Assembly: GCF_013402915.1 (NCBI RefSeq)
Contig: NC_050721.1
Coordinates: 1,178,001 to 1,242,000, forward strand
DNA: 64,000 bases
Direction of reading: 5' to 3'
Origin: Zygotorulaspora mrakii
Lineage: Eukaryota; Ascomycota; Saccharomycetes; Saccharomycetales; Saccharomycetaceae
Part shown: positions 38,501 through 48,700 of the stretch, piece by piece
Position numbering within the stretch: position 1 is the first letter of the stretch
Layout: each line of letters opens with the position of its first letter
Translations under genes and position numbers: made by a program
Notes under the pieces: generated by a model
Database searches by the model: none
Told to the model about the DNA's origin: nothing
What the model saw: the letters and a program-made list of their open reading frames with translations, nothing else

Positions 38501-40185
38501 GAGAAGATACTGGTGTTTCTCACATTCAGGAGTGGTTACGGGCAAGACTGAATAGGGTAAGAGAACTTCCTTTTTATTTGGCTCCAAGCTACTTTGCACT
38601 GATCATAGGTATTTTGTATGGTTGTTGCCGCTTGAAAGCAATGCAACTCATGCCTGTTAATATTGGTAAATCTACCCTTTTCGTGCAAGGTCTGTCTCTG
38701 ACCTCAGTTCAAATGGTCTCGAAGATGAGGTCAACTTCAATATTGCCCGGTGAAAATGTGCCAGCAATGGCTGCAGGTCTCCCTCATTTCAGCATCAATT
38801 ATATGAGATGTTGGGGAAGAGATGTTTTTATTTCACTGAGGGGACTGTTATTAACCACAGGAAGGTATGAAGATGCCAAGGCCCACATTTTGGCTTTTGC
38901 AAAGACTTTAAAACATGGTCTAATTCCTAATTTACTTGACGCTGGTAGAAACCCCAGGTATAATGCTCGTGATGCAGCCTGGTTTTTCTTACAAGCTATT
39001 CAAGATTACATTGATATTGTACCCAATGGCGAAGAGATATTGAAAGAGAAGGTCAATAGAAGATTCCCACTTGATGATACGTATATTCCAGTTGACGATC
39101 CTTCAGCTTTCAGCTACAGTAGTAGCCTGGAAGAGGTGATATATGAAATATTCAGCAGACATGCCAAGGGAATAAAGTACAGAGAGGCAAATGCGGGGGC
39201 CAATCTCGATAGGGTCATGAAAGACAATGGTTTCAACGTTGCTATCCACGTTGATTGGTCAACTGGACTTATTCATGGTGGCTCTCAGGATAATTGCGGG
39301 ACATGGATGGATAAAATGGGTGAAAGTGAGAAGGCTGGCTCGGTCGGTGTACCGGGAACTCCGAGGGATGGTGCTGACGTTGAAATCAATGGACTGCTGA
39401 AAAGTGCATTAAGGTTCGTCATTGGGCTAAATAAGTCGGGAAAGTTCAAATTTACTGATGTTGGAAAAAATGACGGCTCCAGAATAAGTTTCATTGAGTG
39501 GGACAAATTGCTGGGGGAAAATTTCGAGAAAAAGTTTTATATACCGGAGGATGAATCTGACGACTGTAACTTTGACATTGATAAGACTATTGTCAATAGA
39601 AGAGGTATTTATAAAGATGTGTACAAAACCGGGAAACCGTATGAGGATTATCAGTTGAGACCAAATTTCTTGATTGCAATGACTGTTGCTCCTGAATTGT
39701 TTACACCCAAATATGCCATTAAAGCGATCGATATAGCGGATAGGGTGATAAGAGGACCGATAGGCATGCGAACATTGGATCCTAGCGATTACAACTACAG
39801 ACCGTATTACAACAACGGTGAAGACTCTTCAGATTTCGCCACTTCGAAGGGCAGAAACTATCATCAAGGACCTGAATGGGTCTGGTTGTATGGTTATTTC
39901 CTAAGGGCTTTCCAAAAATTCCATTTCATGACCAATCCTCGGGCTCAAAACAACTCAAAGACCAAGCCATCATCCTACCTGTATCAGGAACTGTATTCCC
40001 GGATGGTTAAACAATCAGAATGGCTTCTGGACAGTCCATGGGCCGGCATCACAGAATTGACAAATAAAGATGGATCTTTTTGTAATGACTCAAGTCCGAC
40101 ACAAGCTTGGAGTACAGGGTGCTTGCTGGACCTATTCTACGACCTCTGGAGCGCATATGAGGAGAATGACGACGATTCTGCTTAG
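35584..40185 (+). CDS. GDB1: Glycogen debranching enzyme
   Basis: A 1,533-residue bifunctional enzyme (yeast 1,536) with 4-alpha-glucanotransferase and amylo-1,6-glucosidase activities, which clears branch stubs in glycogen. The N-terminal half is a GH13-type domain with LTDIVFNHTANNSDWL, the catalytic region GFRIDNCHSTP, VVAELFSGSEEMD and MDCTHDNETPYQKR. The C-terminal glucosidase half has SINYMRCWGRDVFISLRG, GGSQDNCGTWMDKMGES and the final TQAWSTGCLLDLFYDLW. No gap or frameshift is seen. Matches YPR184W. Confidence 0.98.
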   Translation: MAVDRTLLLRLRDNGEPLASCSYGQGVLTLPSLPLPEGSVEGTPLFTVRLTIGAGSPISRDGLVWTNCTPDYKTEFDRNKFYKKVIQSSFHRDCDIDLDVYRPGSFCFYLSFRNSKDQLETTRKFYFIVPPILHINGKLLQLNAIAAQSVVSKWMGEDWDKVFARIAAKGYNMIHFTPLQQRGESDSPYSIYDQLQFDTNVFKDNQDVPVMMQNLREKYNMLCLTDIVFNHTANNSDWLRDHPDAGYNHVTAPHLISAIELDAALLKFSSSLKKLGYPVDLKSTNDLFKIMDGIKIHVLGSGKFWEFYVVDVESTLQLIAKMWNSKISSCGDEVKLPQGIASDDFVGLARFVRDNVSKSPFGVLGERNANKIDVCKFITLLKSLYGDEISTDILENARKIVDEVNSPLYEEYDDDVSEILEQLFNRIQYLRLDENGPKQGPINDRFPLIEPYFTRFQANDGQNYALANNGWIWNGNPLVDFASEKSRAYLRREVIVWGDCVKLRYGRGPSDSPYLWERMSKYIEMNAKIFNGFRIDNCHSTPLHVGEYFLDLARKTNPNLYVVAELFSGSEEMDCLFVERLGISSLIREAMQAWSEGELSRLIHKHGGRPIGSYKYVPLDDFPYKSDIELTEEYCNWDPSSRSMKCVSEIKIPKILAAAPPHALLMDCTHDNETPYQKRTVEDTLPNAALVAFCSTAIGSVYGYDEIYPHLLNLVQEKRHYDLEQNNGIGKVKAILNKIRLDTSNVSTDIEDGEKHVHHEDQYITFHRTNAKTGSGWYLIARTKFNENLPEQHLPNIQLSQTSCQFKHAFSLKKVGDVPTSDEKLQGIPVELVELDGFKVEYEEDSSTATISIPEYFPPGSIAIFQTQHKGIDENLDHFIRYGAVKATSELTLESVNSVLYRSEPEEFDITQGRNGSYDIPGYGKLVYCGLQGWVSVLRNVIFTNDLSHPISENLRNGFWAFDYVINRLDFYREDTGVSHIQEWLRARLNRVRELPFYLAPSYFALIIGILYGCCRLKAMQLMPVNIGKSTLFVQGLSLTSVQMVSKMRSTSILPGENVPAMAAGLPHFSINYMRCWGRDVFISLRGLLLTTGRYEDAKAHILAFAKTLKHGLIPNLLDAGRNPRYNARDAAWFFLQAIQDYIDIVPNGEEILKEKVNRRFPLDDTYIPVDDPSAFSYSSSLEEVIYEIFSRHAKGIKYREANAGANLDRVMKDNGFNVAIHVDWSTGLIHGGSQDNCGTWMDKMGESEKAGSVGVPGTPRDGADVEINGLLKSALRFVIGLNKSGKFKFTDVGKNDGSRISFIEWDKLLGENFEKKFYIPEDESDDCNFDIDKTIVNRRGIYKDVYKTGKPYEDYQLRPNFLIAMTVAPELFTPKYAIKAIDIADRVIRGPIGMRTLDPSDYNYRPYYNNGEDSSDFATSKGRNYHQGPEWVWLYGYFLRAFQKFHFMTNPRAQNNSKTKPSSYLYQELYSRMVKQSEWLLDSPWAGITELTNKDGSFCNDSSPTQAWSTGCLLDLFYDLWSAYEENDDDSA

Positions 40186-40846
40186 TTATATTACTATCTT
40201 TTTTACGGTCGCATTGAGCTTTTTTTCCCTCATTGTTTTATTGATGCTAAGTTAGATTACACTGATAGCGTTACAAATATATATAAATATAGCCATACAC
40301 GCAGACAATTAATAAATTCTTATAATATATGTTGGATGTTTTTGCCTGTTGTTGCATACAGCTCGTTAAATCTTTATATCCACGTGATTGCACATATACC
40401 TTGGTTTGATTTTCGCTGTTTTTGTAGAGGGGATTGGAAGTCAATTAATGGTAAAAGCAGATCATCGGGCAATATTTTGTGGTAAATATAGCAAGGAGCA
40501 AGCCAGTTCAGAGAAAAGCAGCTATCTGTCCTCATTGAAGTACTTCTTCTCGTGGTTTCTGACTTCACTCTTCGGCCCCATCATAGTTTTATCCATTCGG
40601 CACTTTTCTAGGCGCAAGGTCTCCACAATAGCTGAGTCACACGAATCGACCATATTCAGGACGGCGCCACTAACCAACGGTGTTGGCATCAAGAAGAAGA
40701 GGAAACAAGAAAGGAAACCGTTTGGTACTCGTATCGATAGAGTAAACGCGTGTGTGCTTTTTTTACAAGCTTTGGTTGAGCAAGACTGCCCTTACAGAAG
40801 CTTGTTGGCGCCTATTTCACGTTTGCATCTCTATGGATAAGGTATA
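40186..40846. promoter_or_regulatory. GDB1-ATG13 intergenic region
   Basis: 661 bp, with AT-rich GDB1 3' signals near 40275-40335. A 150-codon frame (40388-40840) begins at a TTG and resembles nothing I know, so it is not called. A minimal upstream ORF abuts ATG13 (see next entry). Confidence 0.4.
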
Positions 40847-40847
40847 A
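40833..40847 (+). other. Four-codon upstream ORF abutting ATG13
   Basis: ATG-GAT-AAG-GTA-TAA. Its stop shares the A of the ATG13 start codon (TAATG). If it lies inside the transcript, ATG13 translation would depend on leaky scanning or termination-reinitiation. The transcript start is unknown. Confidence 0.4.
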
Positions 40848-42865
40848 TGTCTTTCAATAAGAGTGACAAGGAAATTATAGAACTGATAGATAACTTTTTC
40901 GTGAAATCTACATTGCTAATATGCTCATCAAAGTCCAATGAATTGCATTTGCCTGAGACCGGATATCATGGCCAAAATGCACATTTTGACGAGGAATGGT
41001 TTTCTTCCGGAATAGACGAGTCATGCGAGTTGCCAGATATTATGAAAATATGGTCACACTTCGATGGCTTGCGAGATCTTCCACCGCTGGTCATAGAGAC
41101 TTACCTGGATCTAGGCAATCTTACCCCGTCACACTGGCTCACTTTAAAAGATGATGATGGCAACTCATGGAATGTTTGCAAAGGCACAAAGAAAAGTGAG
41201 GTAGTTCTGGAGAGATGGCTCATAGAACTCGATAAAATTTCAACTTCTTTTAAGAATCATAAACCGACAGAAGATGATCGCAATAATCTATTGAGGCAGC
41301 TAGTTCTTCTTTTCCGTTACTTACACACCCTGATTCAACTTTTACCTGCGAACGATTTATATCTATCTCTTATCAAGATGAACGATCTGCAAGGTTCTGT
41401 TCCAATTATGAACGTAAAAACTAGAATATTAGATGGCTCGCAACCAATTTTATCGAAAGGAAGGATTGGGTTGAGCAAGCCAATAATCAGCACATATTCT
41501 AACGTTATCAACGAATCTAATGTACCTTCACATCTCGAGCAAAGAAAAATAACTCCTGTATGGACAAAATTCGGTCTTTTGAGACTCTCGGTTTCTTACA
41601 GACGCGACAGTCATTTTAAATTACACAATGGAGATGACTATTCAACGGAAAATCAAAACAAACCCGAATTAATGCTACGAAATTCTTCGATCAATAGATC
41701 ATTATCACTTTCCCCTCGTGCTCATGTGGGGTCAATAACCTCTAATGATCAACAAAGCTCTCAAAGGAAACCAGTTTCCATTTCGAGGCAATTGCAAGTC
41801 TTCAAAGTCGGATCTGTTGGCAGCACACCCATCGCACAAAGTCACACATTGACACGAAATCCCTCGAGCTCTTCCTCAATCGTTGCAAGTCTGCAAGCTC
41901 AAAGATCAAGTGTGAGTTCAGTTACAGGTAACACACAACCTTTCATCGGAGCTCAGGATGCACATATTGAAGATTCCAGTGTCGGTAGCGCTTCAAAATA
42001 TTCGTCCTCATTTGGGAAGATTCGCCGTCACTCAAGTACAAGATACTCAGACCAGGGAGACAAAACTAGTAGAGCAACGAAGCAAGCAGAAATGCCGACA
42101 GAAGATTTGCTGGATTTTGTTCGATTAATTGATCAAAAACCAGAATTGCAGATCAAGAAGAACCCTGCGGGGAGTGTAGATATTTCAGGGTCTCTTTTGA
42201 AGTATCAAAATTTAAAGCCGACCAACGACTTGTTAAGTGACAACCTCTCGATGAGCATGTCTATCGAGCCGACGCGTGCTTCCCAAAGACGCCGGTCAAG
42301 TTCGCATTCTCCTATTCCATCATTCTCTCCTGTGATCAAATATCCGTCCATTCCTTCCAGGTTTTCTCAATCTCAGCTTAATGACGGCTCTTACGTAAGT
42401 GATAGAAATTCCAATGAACTCAACAAGGCTAGCGTTACCTCTTACCGCGACGAAAGTGTGCCTCACGATAGACTGGGCATCGGGGCTACAGGTGAGGATT
42501 CTTTTCCTGATAATAATGTTAACGACGAGCAGGATGAAGATGATGACGATCTTTTGATGAGTGAAGCTGTTTTGAATAACTCAAGGATCAGACGTTATAA
42601 CTCACCAAGATCCGTAGAAAGCGTTTCGTCCTCAATTGCTAGAAATAGGCTTCCTATTCTTCAACCTTCCCACTATTCACAACCTACAACCGTTGCTGTT
42701 CCGGCTTATGCAAAACTTCATAGACCGGGGATGAAGCAAACTGGTACTCAGGAAAATGATTCGAAAAAGAACGACAGTGGTATTGATGGAGCATCTGAAG
42801 AAAATGATGATGAAGATGAGGACCTGCTTTTTTTTATGAGTGATATGAACCTTTCCAAGATGTAG
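40847..42865 (+). CDS. ATG13: Autophagy regulator Atg13
   Basis: A 672-residue regulatory subunit (yeast 738) of the Atg1 kinase complex that starts autophagosome formation under TORC1 control. The N-terminal HORMA domain (about 1-265) has IIELIDNFFVKSTLLIC, LPPLVIETYLDLGNL, WNVCKGTKKSEVVLERWLIE and ITPVWTKFGLLRLSVSYRRD. The rest is serine-rich and disordered. It holds conserved Atg17- and Atg1-binding patches such as SVGSASKYSSSFGKIRRHSS, LLDFVRLIDQKPELQIKK and KYQNLKPTNDLLSDNLSMS. The end is DEDEDLLFFMSDMNLSKM. It lacks the Gln-rich insert of S. cerevisiae, explaining the shorter length. Matches YPR185W (tail-to-tail with PZF1 across 54 bp). Confidence 0.97.
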   Translation: MSFNKSDKEIIELIDNFFVKSTLLICSSKSNELHLPETGYHGQNAHFDEEWFSSGIDESCELPDIMKIWSHFDGLRDLPPLVIETYLDLGNLTPSHWLTLKDDDGNSWNVCKGTKKSEVVLERWLIELDKISTSFKNHKPTEDDRNNLLRQLVLLFRYLHTLIQLLPANDLYLSLIKMNDLQGSVPIMNVKTRILDGSQPILSKGRIGLSKPIISTYSNVINESNVPSHLEQRKITPVWTKFGLLRLSVSYRRDSHFKLHNGDDYSTENQNKPELMLRNSSINRSLSLSPRAHVGSITSNDQQSSQRKPVSISRQLQVFKVGSVGSTPIAQSHTLTRNPSSSSSIVASLQAQRSSVSSVTGNTQPFIGAQDAHIEDSSVGSASKYSSSFGKIRRHSSTRYSDQGDKTSRATKQAEMPTEDLLDFVRLIDQKPELQIKKNPAGSVDISGSLLKYQNLKPTNDLLSDNLSMSMSIEPTRASQRRRSSSHSPIPSFSPVIKYPSIPSRFSQSQLNDGSYVSDRNSNELNKASVTSYRDESVPHDRLGIGATGEDSFPDNNVNDEQDEDDDDLLMSEAVLNNSRIRRYNSPRSVESVSSSIARNRLPILQPSHYSQPTTVAVPAYAKLHRPGMKQTGTQENDSKKNDSGIDGASEENDDEDEDLLFFMSDMNLSKM

Positions 42866-42919
42866 AAAATATTTAATTAAAGAAAAACTCTTATATATTT
42901 TGATTGTTATATACTAATT

Positions 42920-44200
42920 CTACTCTTCGATACATCTTTTAGTGAGCAGGTTTTCGCTGACCTCATCTTGACATTGATTTTCTTTGTTTAAAAGCTTTTC
43001 ATCGTCTAATGCACGAGCTTTGCTCATTGCGGGACTCTCTATATGCTTTTCTTCGAGCTTATCTTGTAGAACTTTCAATTTCAGTTCATGAATTTTGTGT
43101 TTCTGTATGTGTTTTTCATATCTTTCTTTTGTCTTGAACGTTCTATAACATTTATCAAAAGGGCATAGTAATTTCCTGCCCACTGAATCGAGTACCAATT
43201 CGATTCCTCCACTTGCGTTTGATAAACAGTTGGCCAGATTTACCTCAGTTTGTACGAGATCAAAATCATTGAGCTTACGCCTTTTTGAAAGCGATCTGGT
43301 TATCCTCATGTCGGGGCTGTCTACGGCCTCTGGAAGTGCATGAGCCTTTAATGAGTGGGGCAAACTTTCAGCAGGATGCTCGCTCCTATAGTGATCTAAA
43401 AGATCTGACTTCTTCGCAAAGGGGCCGCTATCACAGAGATGGCACTTCCAATTCTTAGCCACAAGCGTCTCGTCATGAACTCTCATATGCATTTGTAGAC
43501 CATTATCGCCAACACAAGGCTTGTCGCAAATAGGACACCGCAATTTAGGATGGTCATTTTTGATGTGATTCTGCAGCTGAGACCAAGTCTTGAAATTCTT
43601 AGTACACCCGGAATGAGTACATTGGTAGGGATTCTCGACCTGCGGATTATGATGTTTAGCGATATGATTACGAAGCCTATATGGCCTTTGGAAAGTTTTG
43701 CCACATTCTTCACACGTCAGTTTCTTTTCGTGCACTGCAAGGATGTGAGCTCTCAATTGTGGATGCTTATAAAAGCTCTCGCTGCAATCCGGATACGGAC
43801 ATTTAAAAGATTTCGTATGTGTAATTTCATGACGTTTTAGCTGCTGACTTGTAGTGAAGCTCTTATCGCAATAGGAACAATGGAAGGGCTTTTCAGCCGA
43901 ATGTGACAGCAGATGGCGTTCCAGATGGCTCTTCTTAGCGAACGAGCGCTCACATATATGACATTTAAAGGGTTTGATACCCTGATGAACTGACAATTGG
44001 TGCTCTGTCAGTAACGACGGCCTTGTAAAGCACTTATTACAACCCTCGTAGTCGCAAAAATACCGCTTCGGTCTCGAACTGGATGCAGATGATACGGCGC
44101 TTGATGCCACGCTAGATACGGAGTGCAAGCTATCTGACGAACAAGAGCGTGTAGGAGTCACCGACTCAAAGTCATGTGCATCCCAGGCAGCATGGTCCAT
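42920..44200 (-). CDS. PZF1: Transcription factor IIIA
   Basis: A 426-residue zinc-finger protein (yeast 429) that binds the internal control region of 5S rRNA genes and recruits TFIIIC. A serine-rich N-terminus precedes nine C2H2 fingers. The first reads YFCDYEGCNKCFTRPSLLTE, and fingers 1-8 are contiguous to about residue 270. Finger 9 (LLCPFDKCYRTFKTKERYEK) comes after an ~80-residue insert, the layout known for yeast TFIIIA. All Cys and His ligands appear intact. Matches YPR186C. Confidence 0.97.
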   Translation of the reverse strand: MDHAAWDAHDFESVTPTRSCSSDSLHSVSSVASSAVSSASSSRPKRYFCDYEGCNKCFTRPSLLTEHQLSVHQGIKPFKCHICERSFAKKSHLERHLLSHSAEKPFHCSYCDKSFTTSQQLKRHEITHTKSFKCPYPDCSESFYKHPQLRAHILAVHEKKLTCEECGKTFQRPYRLRNHIAKHHNPQVENPYQCTHSGCTKNFKTWSQLQNHIKNDHPKLRCPICDKPCVGDNGLQMHMRVHDETLVAKNWKCHLCDSGPFAKKSDLLDHYRSEHPAESLPHSLKAHALPEAVDSPDMRITRSLSKRRKLNDFDLVQTEVNLANCLSNASGGIELVLDSVGRKLLCPFDKCYRTFKTKERYEKHIQKHKIHELKLKVLQDKLEEKHIESPAMSKARALDDEKLLNKENQCQDEVSENLLTKRCIEE

Positions 44201-44440
44201 CTCCTTGTTCGCATTCTAGCTGGCCTTGTTGCAGCCTCAACTCCCCTCTTTACTTCCTTAATATCATTTGTTTATTATATTACATTTCAATTCATGCATT
44301 TTGAATATTTTTGATATTCGTGCGTCACGATAAATCTGAAAATTTTTTGTCAATATCAAAATGAAAAGCTAGCTGATCATCGACTTAAATAAGCACACCT
44401 GAAAGAACTTTTAATTACTTGGGATCCAGTTGTTTAGAGG

Positions 44441-44999
44441 ATGTCCGATTACGAGGAAGCGTAAGTAGTGGTTGCTTTTTTTTTGGGGCAATAGCGGAGC
44501 TTCTTTTTTTAGAATAATTGACTAACTAATTGCTAATTCCAGTTTCAATGATGGTGCAGAGCACTTTGAGGATTTCGATGTTGAGCACTTCTCAGATGAA
44601 GAGAACTTTGCTGAGCCAGTAAATGGAAATGGCAACGAGGGGGGTGAAGTGAAAGCAGAGAATGGACACACTGTAATTGCTGGGGGAACAGGACCGGAGG
44701 ACTACCAAAATTACGAGCAGACGCGGAGGAAAACTCTGAAAGAGAAAGCTATCCCTAAGGACCAGAGGATAACGACACCATACATGACAAAATATGAGAG
44801 GGCCAGAATTTTAGGAACGCGAGCATTGCAGATTTCGATGAACGCACCAGTTTTTGTTGATTTGGAGGGTGAGACTGATCCACTAAGAATTGCAATGAAG
44901 GAACTTGCCGAGAAAAAAATCCCTTTGGTGATAAGAAGATATTTACCAGATGGCTCATTTGAAGACTGGAGTGTGGAAGAGCTAATTGTTGGTTTGTGA
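44441..44999 (+). CDS. RPO26: RNA polymerase I/II/III shared subunit ABC23 (Rpb6)
   Basis: Exon 1 is 44441-44460 (20 nt). The intron is 44461-44542, with donor GTAAGT, branch-like GACTAAC near 44520 and acceptor CAG. Exon 2 is 44543-44999. The spliced 158-residue protein begins MSDYEEAFNDG (yeast 155, also with an early intron). The acidic N-terminus is followed by the highly conserved Rpb6 core, [20 protein letters not shown], ending [18 protein letters not shown]. It is a shared subunit of all three nuclear polymerases at the clamp base. Matches YPR187C-region gene order next to PZF1 and MLC2. Confidence 0.97.
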
Positions 45000-45129
45000 T
45001 AAGAAGCAGCGAACCTTGTATAATATATCGTAAAAAGTTCTACTAGTCGCATAAATCGCATCATGTTTGTTTCCATAAAGCATACGTATAGATATAAAAA
45101 ATAAGAATACGAAGCCAATTGATATCTAG

Positions 45130-45609
45130 TTATTCAGAAAATGTATTCAAAAACTGATCACCTTTGAAGACTTTTTCGTTATTAATATGGTTCTCTGTGC
45201 TGAATTCACTCAGTATTCTTGCAAAATCTTTTTCTGGGTTTTGAAAGCCAGCTTCCTTTAATCGTGCTATGAGCTCTACTAATGGTAGCTGCAAGTCCCC
45301 TTTATCAGATAAGGTCTTGAGACATTTTGCAATCTCGCTCTCTTCTGGAAGATCACCTAACGTGGCACTCATCAGAGACAAGAAACGAGGAAATGTTACA
45401 CCGTCTTCACTTCCACAATTTGGACCTTGTAACATAGCTTGCAATTGAGAGTCAGGCAATTGTTTACCGAGACTACACAATATTTTGTTCAGATCTTGTT
45501 GAGATATCACGCCGTCACCATCCTCGTCTATAGTTTGAAATGCATCCTTAAGTTTGGTGATATGGGAGTGGGTCAGGCTGCTAAAATTCATAGACTTGCT
45601 ATTCTCCAT
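45130..45609 (-). CDS. MLC2: Regulatory myosin light chain Mlc2
   Basis: A 159-residue EF-hand protein (yeast 163) that binds the IQ motif of type II myosin Myo1 and affects its release from the bud neck. The first EF-hand loop, DEDGDGVISQQD (about 29-40), has canonical calcium ligands. The other EF-hand positions are degenerate, as in the family. Conserved blocks are FPRFLSLMSATLGDLPE, KEAGFQNPEKDFARI and a final FKGDQFLNTFSE. Divergent from SKI3. Matches YPR188C. Confidence 0.93.
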   Translation of the reverse strand: MENSKSMNFSSLTHSHITKLKDAFQTIDEDGDGVISQQDLNKILCSLGKQLPDSQLQAMLQGPNCGSEDGVTFPRFLSLMSATLGDLPEESEIAKCLKTLSDKGDLQLPLVELIARLKEAGFQNPEKDFARILSEFSTENHINNEKVFKGDQFLNTFSE

Positions 45610-45769
45610 TTTTTGTATTTTAGCCTCTTACTACTTTTCTTTAAAAATGTGTTTACATCCACATCTGGAGTTAAGGAAGGGAGGGCACTTTATAAATTTG
45701 ACAATGTTGTCGAAAAACATAATACAAGAAGTTTAACAAACACAGGCCATAAAGTCACACAGGATCGCC

Positions 45770-48700
45770 ATGTCAACCATTAAGGATCTGCTAAAACAGG
45801 CAAAGACAGAATTGGCAAGGGAAGACTACCAAAGTGCAATCGAACTTTCCAAAAAGGTTCTGTCGCTGGAGAAGGAGAATTATTTTGCATATGTTTTCCT
45901 TGGAAAATCGTATTCCTGTCTGCCAGGCAAGGCAAAGGAATCAATCGCGAATTACAAGCTAGCCATCCAGTACGATTCCTCAAATCTTCTGGCTTGGAAG
46001 GGCTTATTTCTGCTTTTAAAATCACTGGACGTCCCAGAGGTCTTGTCTTATGACGACTTCTTTGCATTATGCGGAGAATACGCAGATGTGCTTCTTGAAC
46101 AACAGTTGTCTCAAGTAGATTTGATACATGATATAAGACTGTTCAGAAAAAAATATCCCGATTGTGAAGAGTCTTTTTTGATGCATATGGTTCCCGGTAC
46201 AAAGATGGCAGAACTGCTTGCTCGTCATCTTATTAGCCCGCAGGATGCTTTGTCAAAGTTGATCAATCTAGTAAATAAAAAAGAGGAGTCGAAGATCTCA
46301 AAGTTGGTAAGTCGAGAAAGGCTAAAGCTCAGCGTTCAAGATCCTTCGTACCAGACTAAAATCAATGCATTGGCCTGGGGGATATATGAGGGGTCCAATC
46401 TGGATCAATTATATAATCAGTTGATTAATATTACAGATGTTGATGAAGCAAGGTCCGATTTGGAAACGCAATGGCTTGAGTATAGAATCAAAATCCTAAA
46501 ATCAATGCCTAAGGACATTAAAGTATTTTTTTTTAAAAAAGTGAAAAGCATGGTTGAGGACATGGTGCTAGTGGATCATAAGTCACTGATGTCATGGAAG
46601 CTTTATTTTGAGTGGCAGGACTATGAAGATTTAAACACCATTGATCAAGAGATGGTATTAAAGTTTTTCAAAAAGTTTCCAACTGAGCCTCTAAGTGTCA
46701 TATTATATGCGTGGTTGTCATCTGATTTATCGAAGTACGATTTTAAGAAGCTCGCCTCTCAAATGGGGCAAAAAGCACATTTAGATGAAGATAATGTAGT
46801 TCCAGATATGGATGAGATTGAGCAGGATGCTTTGAATGATATGACAGAAAAGGAAAATGAAAATCCTACTTTACTAGAAAGTGACGTGATCACAGCAATG
46901 AATGATAATATTTCTAAAGCTAAAAATAGCATTCTAGCCCACCGCATTATTTCCCAATATTTTTTACTTTCAAGAGAGTATGAGGCCGCTTTCCCTTATG
47001 TAAAGCATGGCATCTCATTAGTTGCAATCAGTATGCGTGATCTAGGGGCAGATCTTCAAGAATCGAAAAAGACTTTCACATTAGATTTGGCCATGATATA
47101 TACGTATATCGATGCTCCAAAAAATCACACAGCTGCCTTAAGCTTGTTTGAAAAGATACTGGCAGATGATCCAAACAATTCACATGCAAAGCTGGGAAAG
47201 GGCTTGATCTACATGGAAAGAAACGACTGGGTGAAAGCACACACACTACTCGTAGAGGTAGTATCGCAATTTCCCAATGATATGGTAGTCCTTTCCGAAT
47301 TTGCATGGAATCAGGCGCAACTCGGTTGTTTAGACGATGCTATAGATATTTTTACAAAAGTGCTTGGCTCAATAGAAGGTGTTGATCTCCGTAGCTGCGA
47401 ATTCAGAGCCCTTAACCTATGGAGACAAGCTAAGGTGTACCTCATGAAGCAGGAAAAAGAGATTCCGGAGAATCAAAGCTACGTCAAGATTGCATTCAAG
47501 CAATTGATTCTTTCCATCCGTGTTTTAGATACATACGCACCCAGCTACTCGACCCTAGGGGACATATACTCCGCTTATTACTTGGATAATTTGAGAGCAT
47601 TCAAGTGTTATTATAAATCGTTTGAATTAGACGCTGCAGATATCGTCGCTGCAAAATTCATGGCATCTTATTATGCTGAAATGTGCAATTGGAAGGCAGC
47701 TAGCCTTGTAGCGGAGCGACTTGTGAAATCTGAGAAGGCAAAAAGGAAACTGAAGGAGGTGAATTGGGCGTATAAAGTAGTAGGTATGTTTTATCTGGAG
47801 AGTCAACAAGAGGCCGATTCAATTGAATGGTTTCAATCTTCTCTGCGTGTGAATTCAAAAGATATAGAATCATGGATTGGTCTAGGTCAAGCCTACTATG
47901 CATGTGGACGTATTGAAGCTTCCATTAAGGTATTTGATCGGGCGTTAGAGCTGGATCCACAACATCTATATTGTTTGAATCTTAAAGCGCAGTCTCTTTC
48001 CTTTATGGGAGAATTTGAGCAATGCTTAAAAATACTGCGTGAAATAACGACTGCCTCCCCCAAAGAAGAATTCTTTCAAGCCACCTTTTCTGAGGTTTTG
48101 GTGAAGTATGCGATGGATTTATATTCCCAAGGCCTTTTGACGAAAGCAATTGTGACGGCTAAAAAGAGCATTGCTGTTCTATCCTATATGGCAACAGAAT
48201 TATTTTGCCATGGGCACAAATTTTGGGTTTCGCTCTCGGAAGCTCTAGAACTTTTCACATTGGTGCAATCTAAAATTGATGATCTTCCAATTGAAGATTT
48301 TGTCACGATCTTCCGATCTGCATCTACCATTCAAGAAACAAAAGAGCTGGATGAACTCGATAACGTTACGATTGAAGATTTACTGTCTACCGATGAGGAT
48401 AGTAACATTGAAATCACTTGTAAATTATTGGTATTATCAGCCAAATACTCAATTGCCACGACGAACTTTGATGAGTTAACAAGAACCGTCCGCTCTTCAT
48501 TGTGGCACAACGTCGGATCAGCCGAATTGCATGCTTACCATATCATAAAAGATGTGAAGTACAGAAAAGCTGCTATTGAGTGCTTCAAAAGATCCATTCA
48601 CTATCAGTCTAATATGTGTGAGTCTTGGGTTGGTCTTGGTATCTCAACTATGGATGTATCTTTTAAAGTTGCGCAACATTGTTTCATAAAGGCTTTGACA

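Noticed and set aside
40388..40840. 150-codon open frame between GDB1 and ATG13
   Set aside because: It starts at a TTG, has no recognised similarity, occupies the ATG13 promoter, and S. cerevisiae has no gene here.
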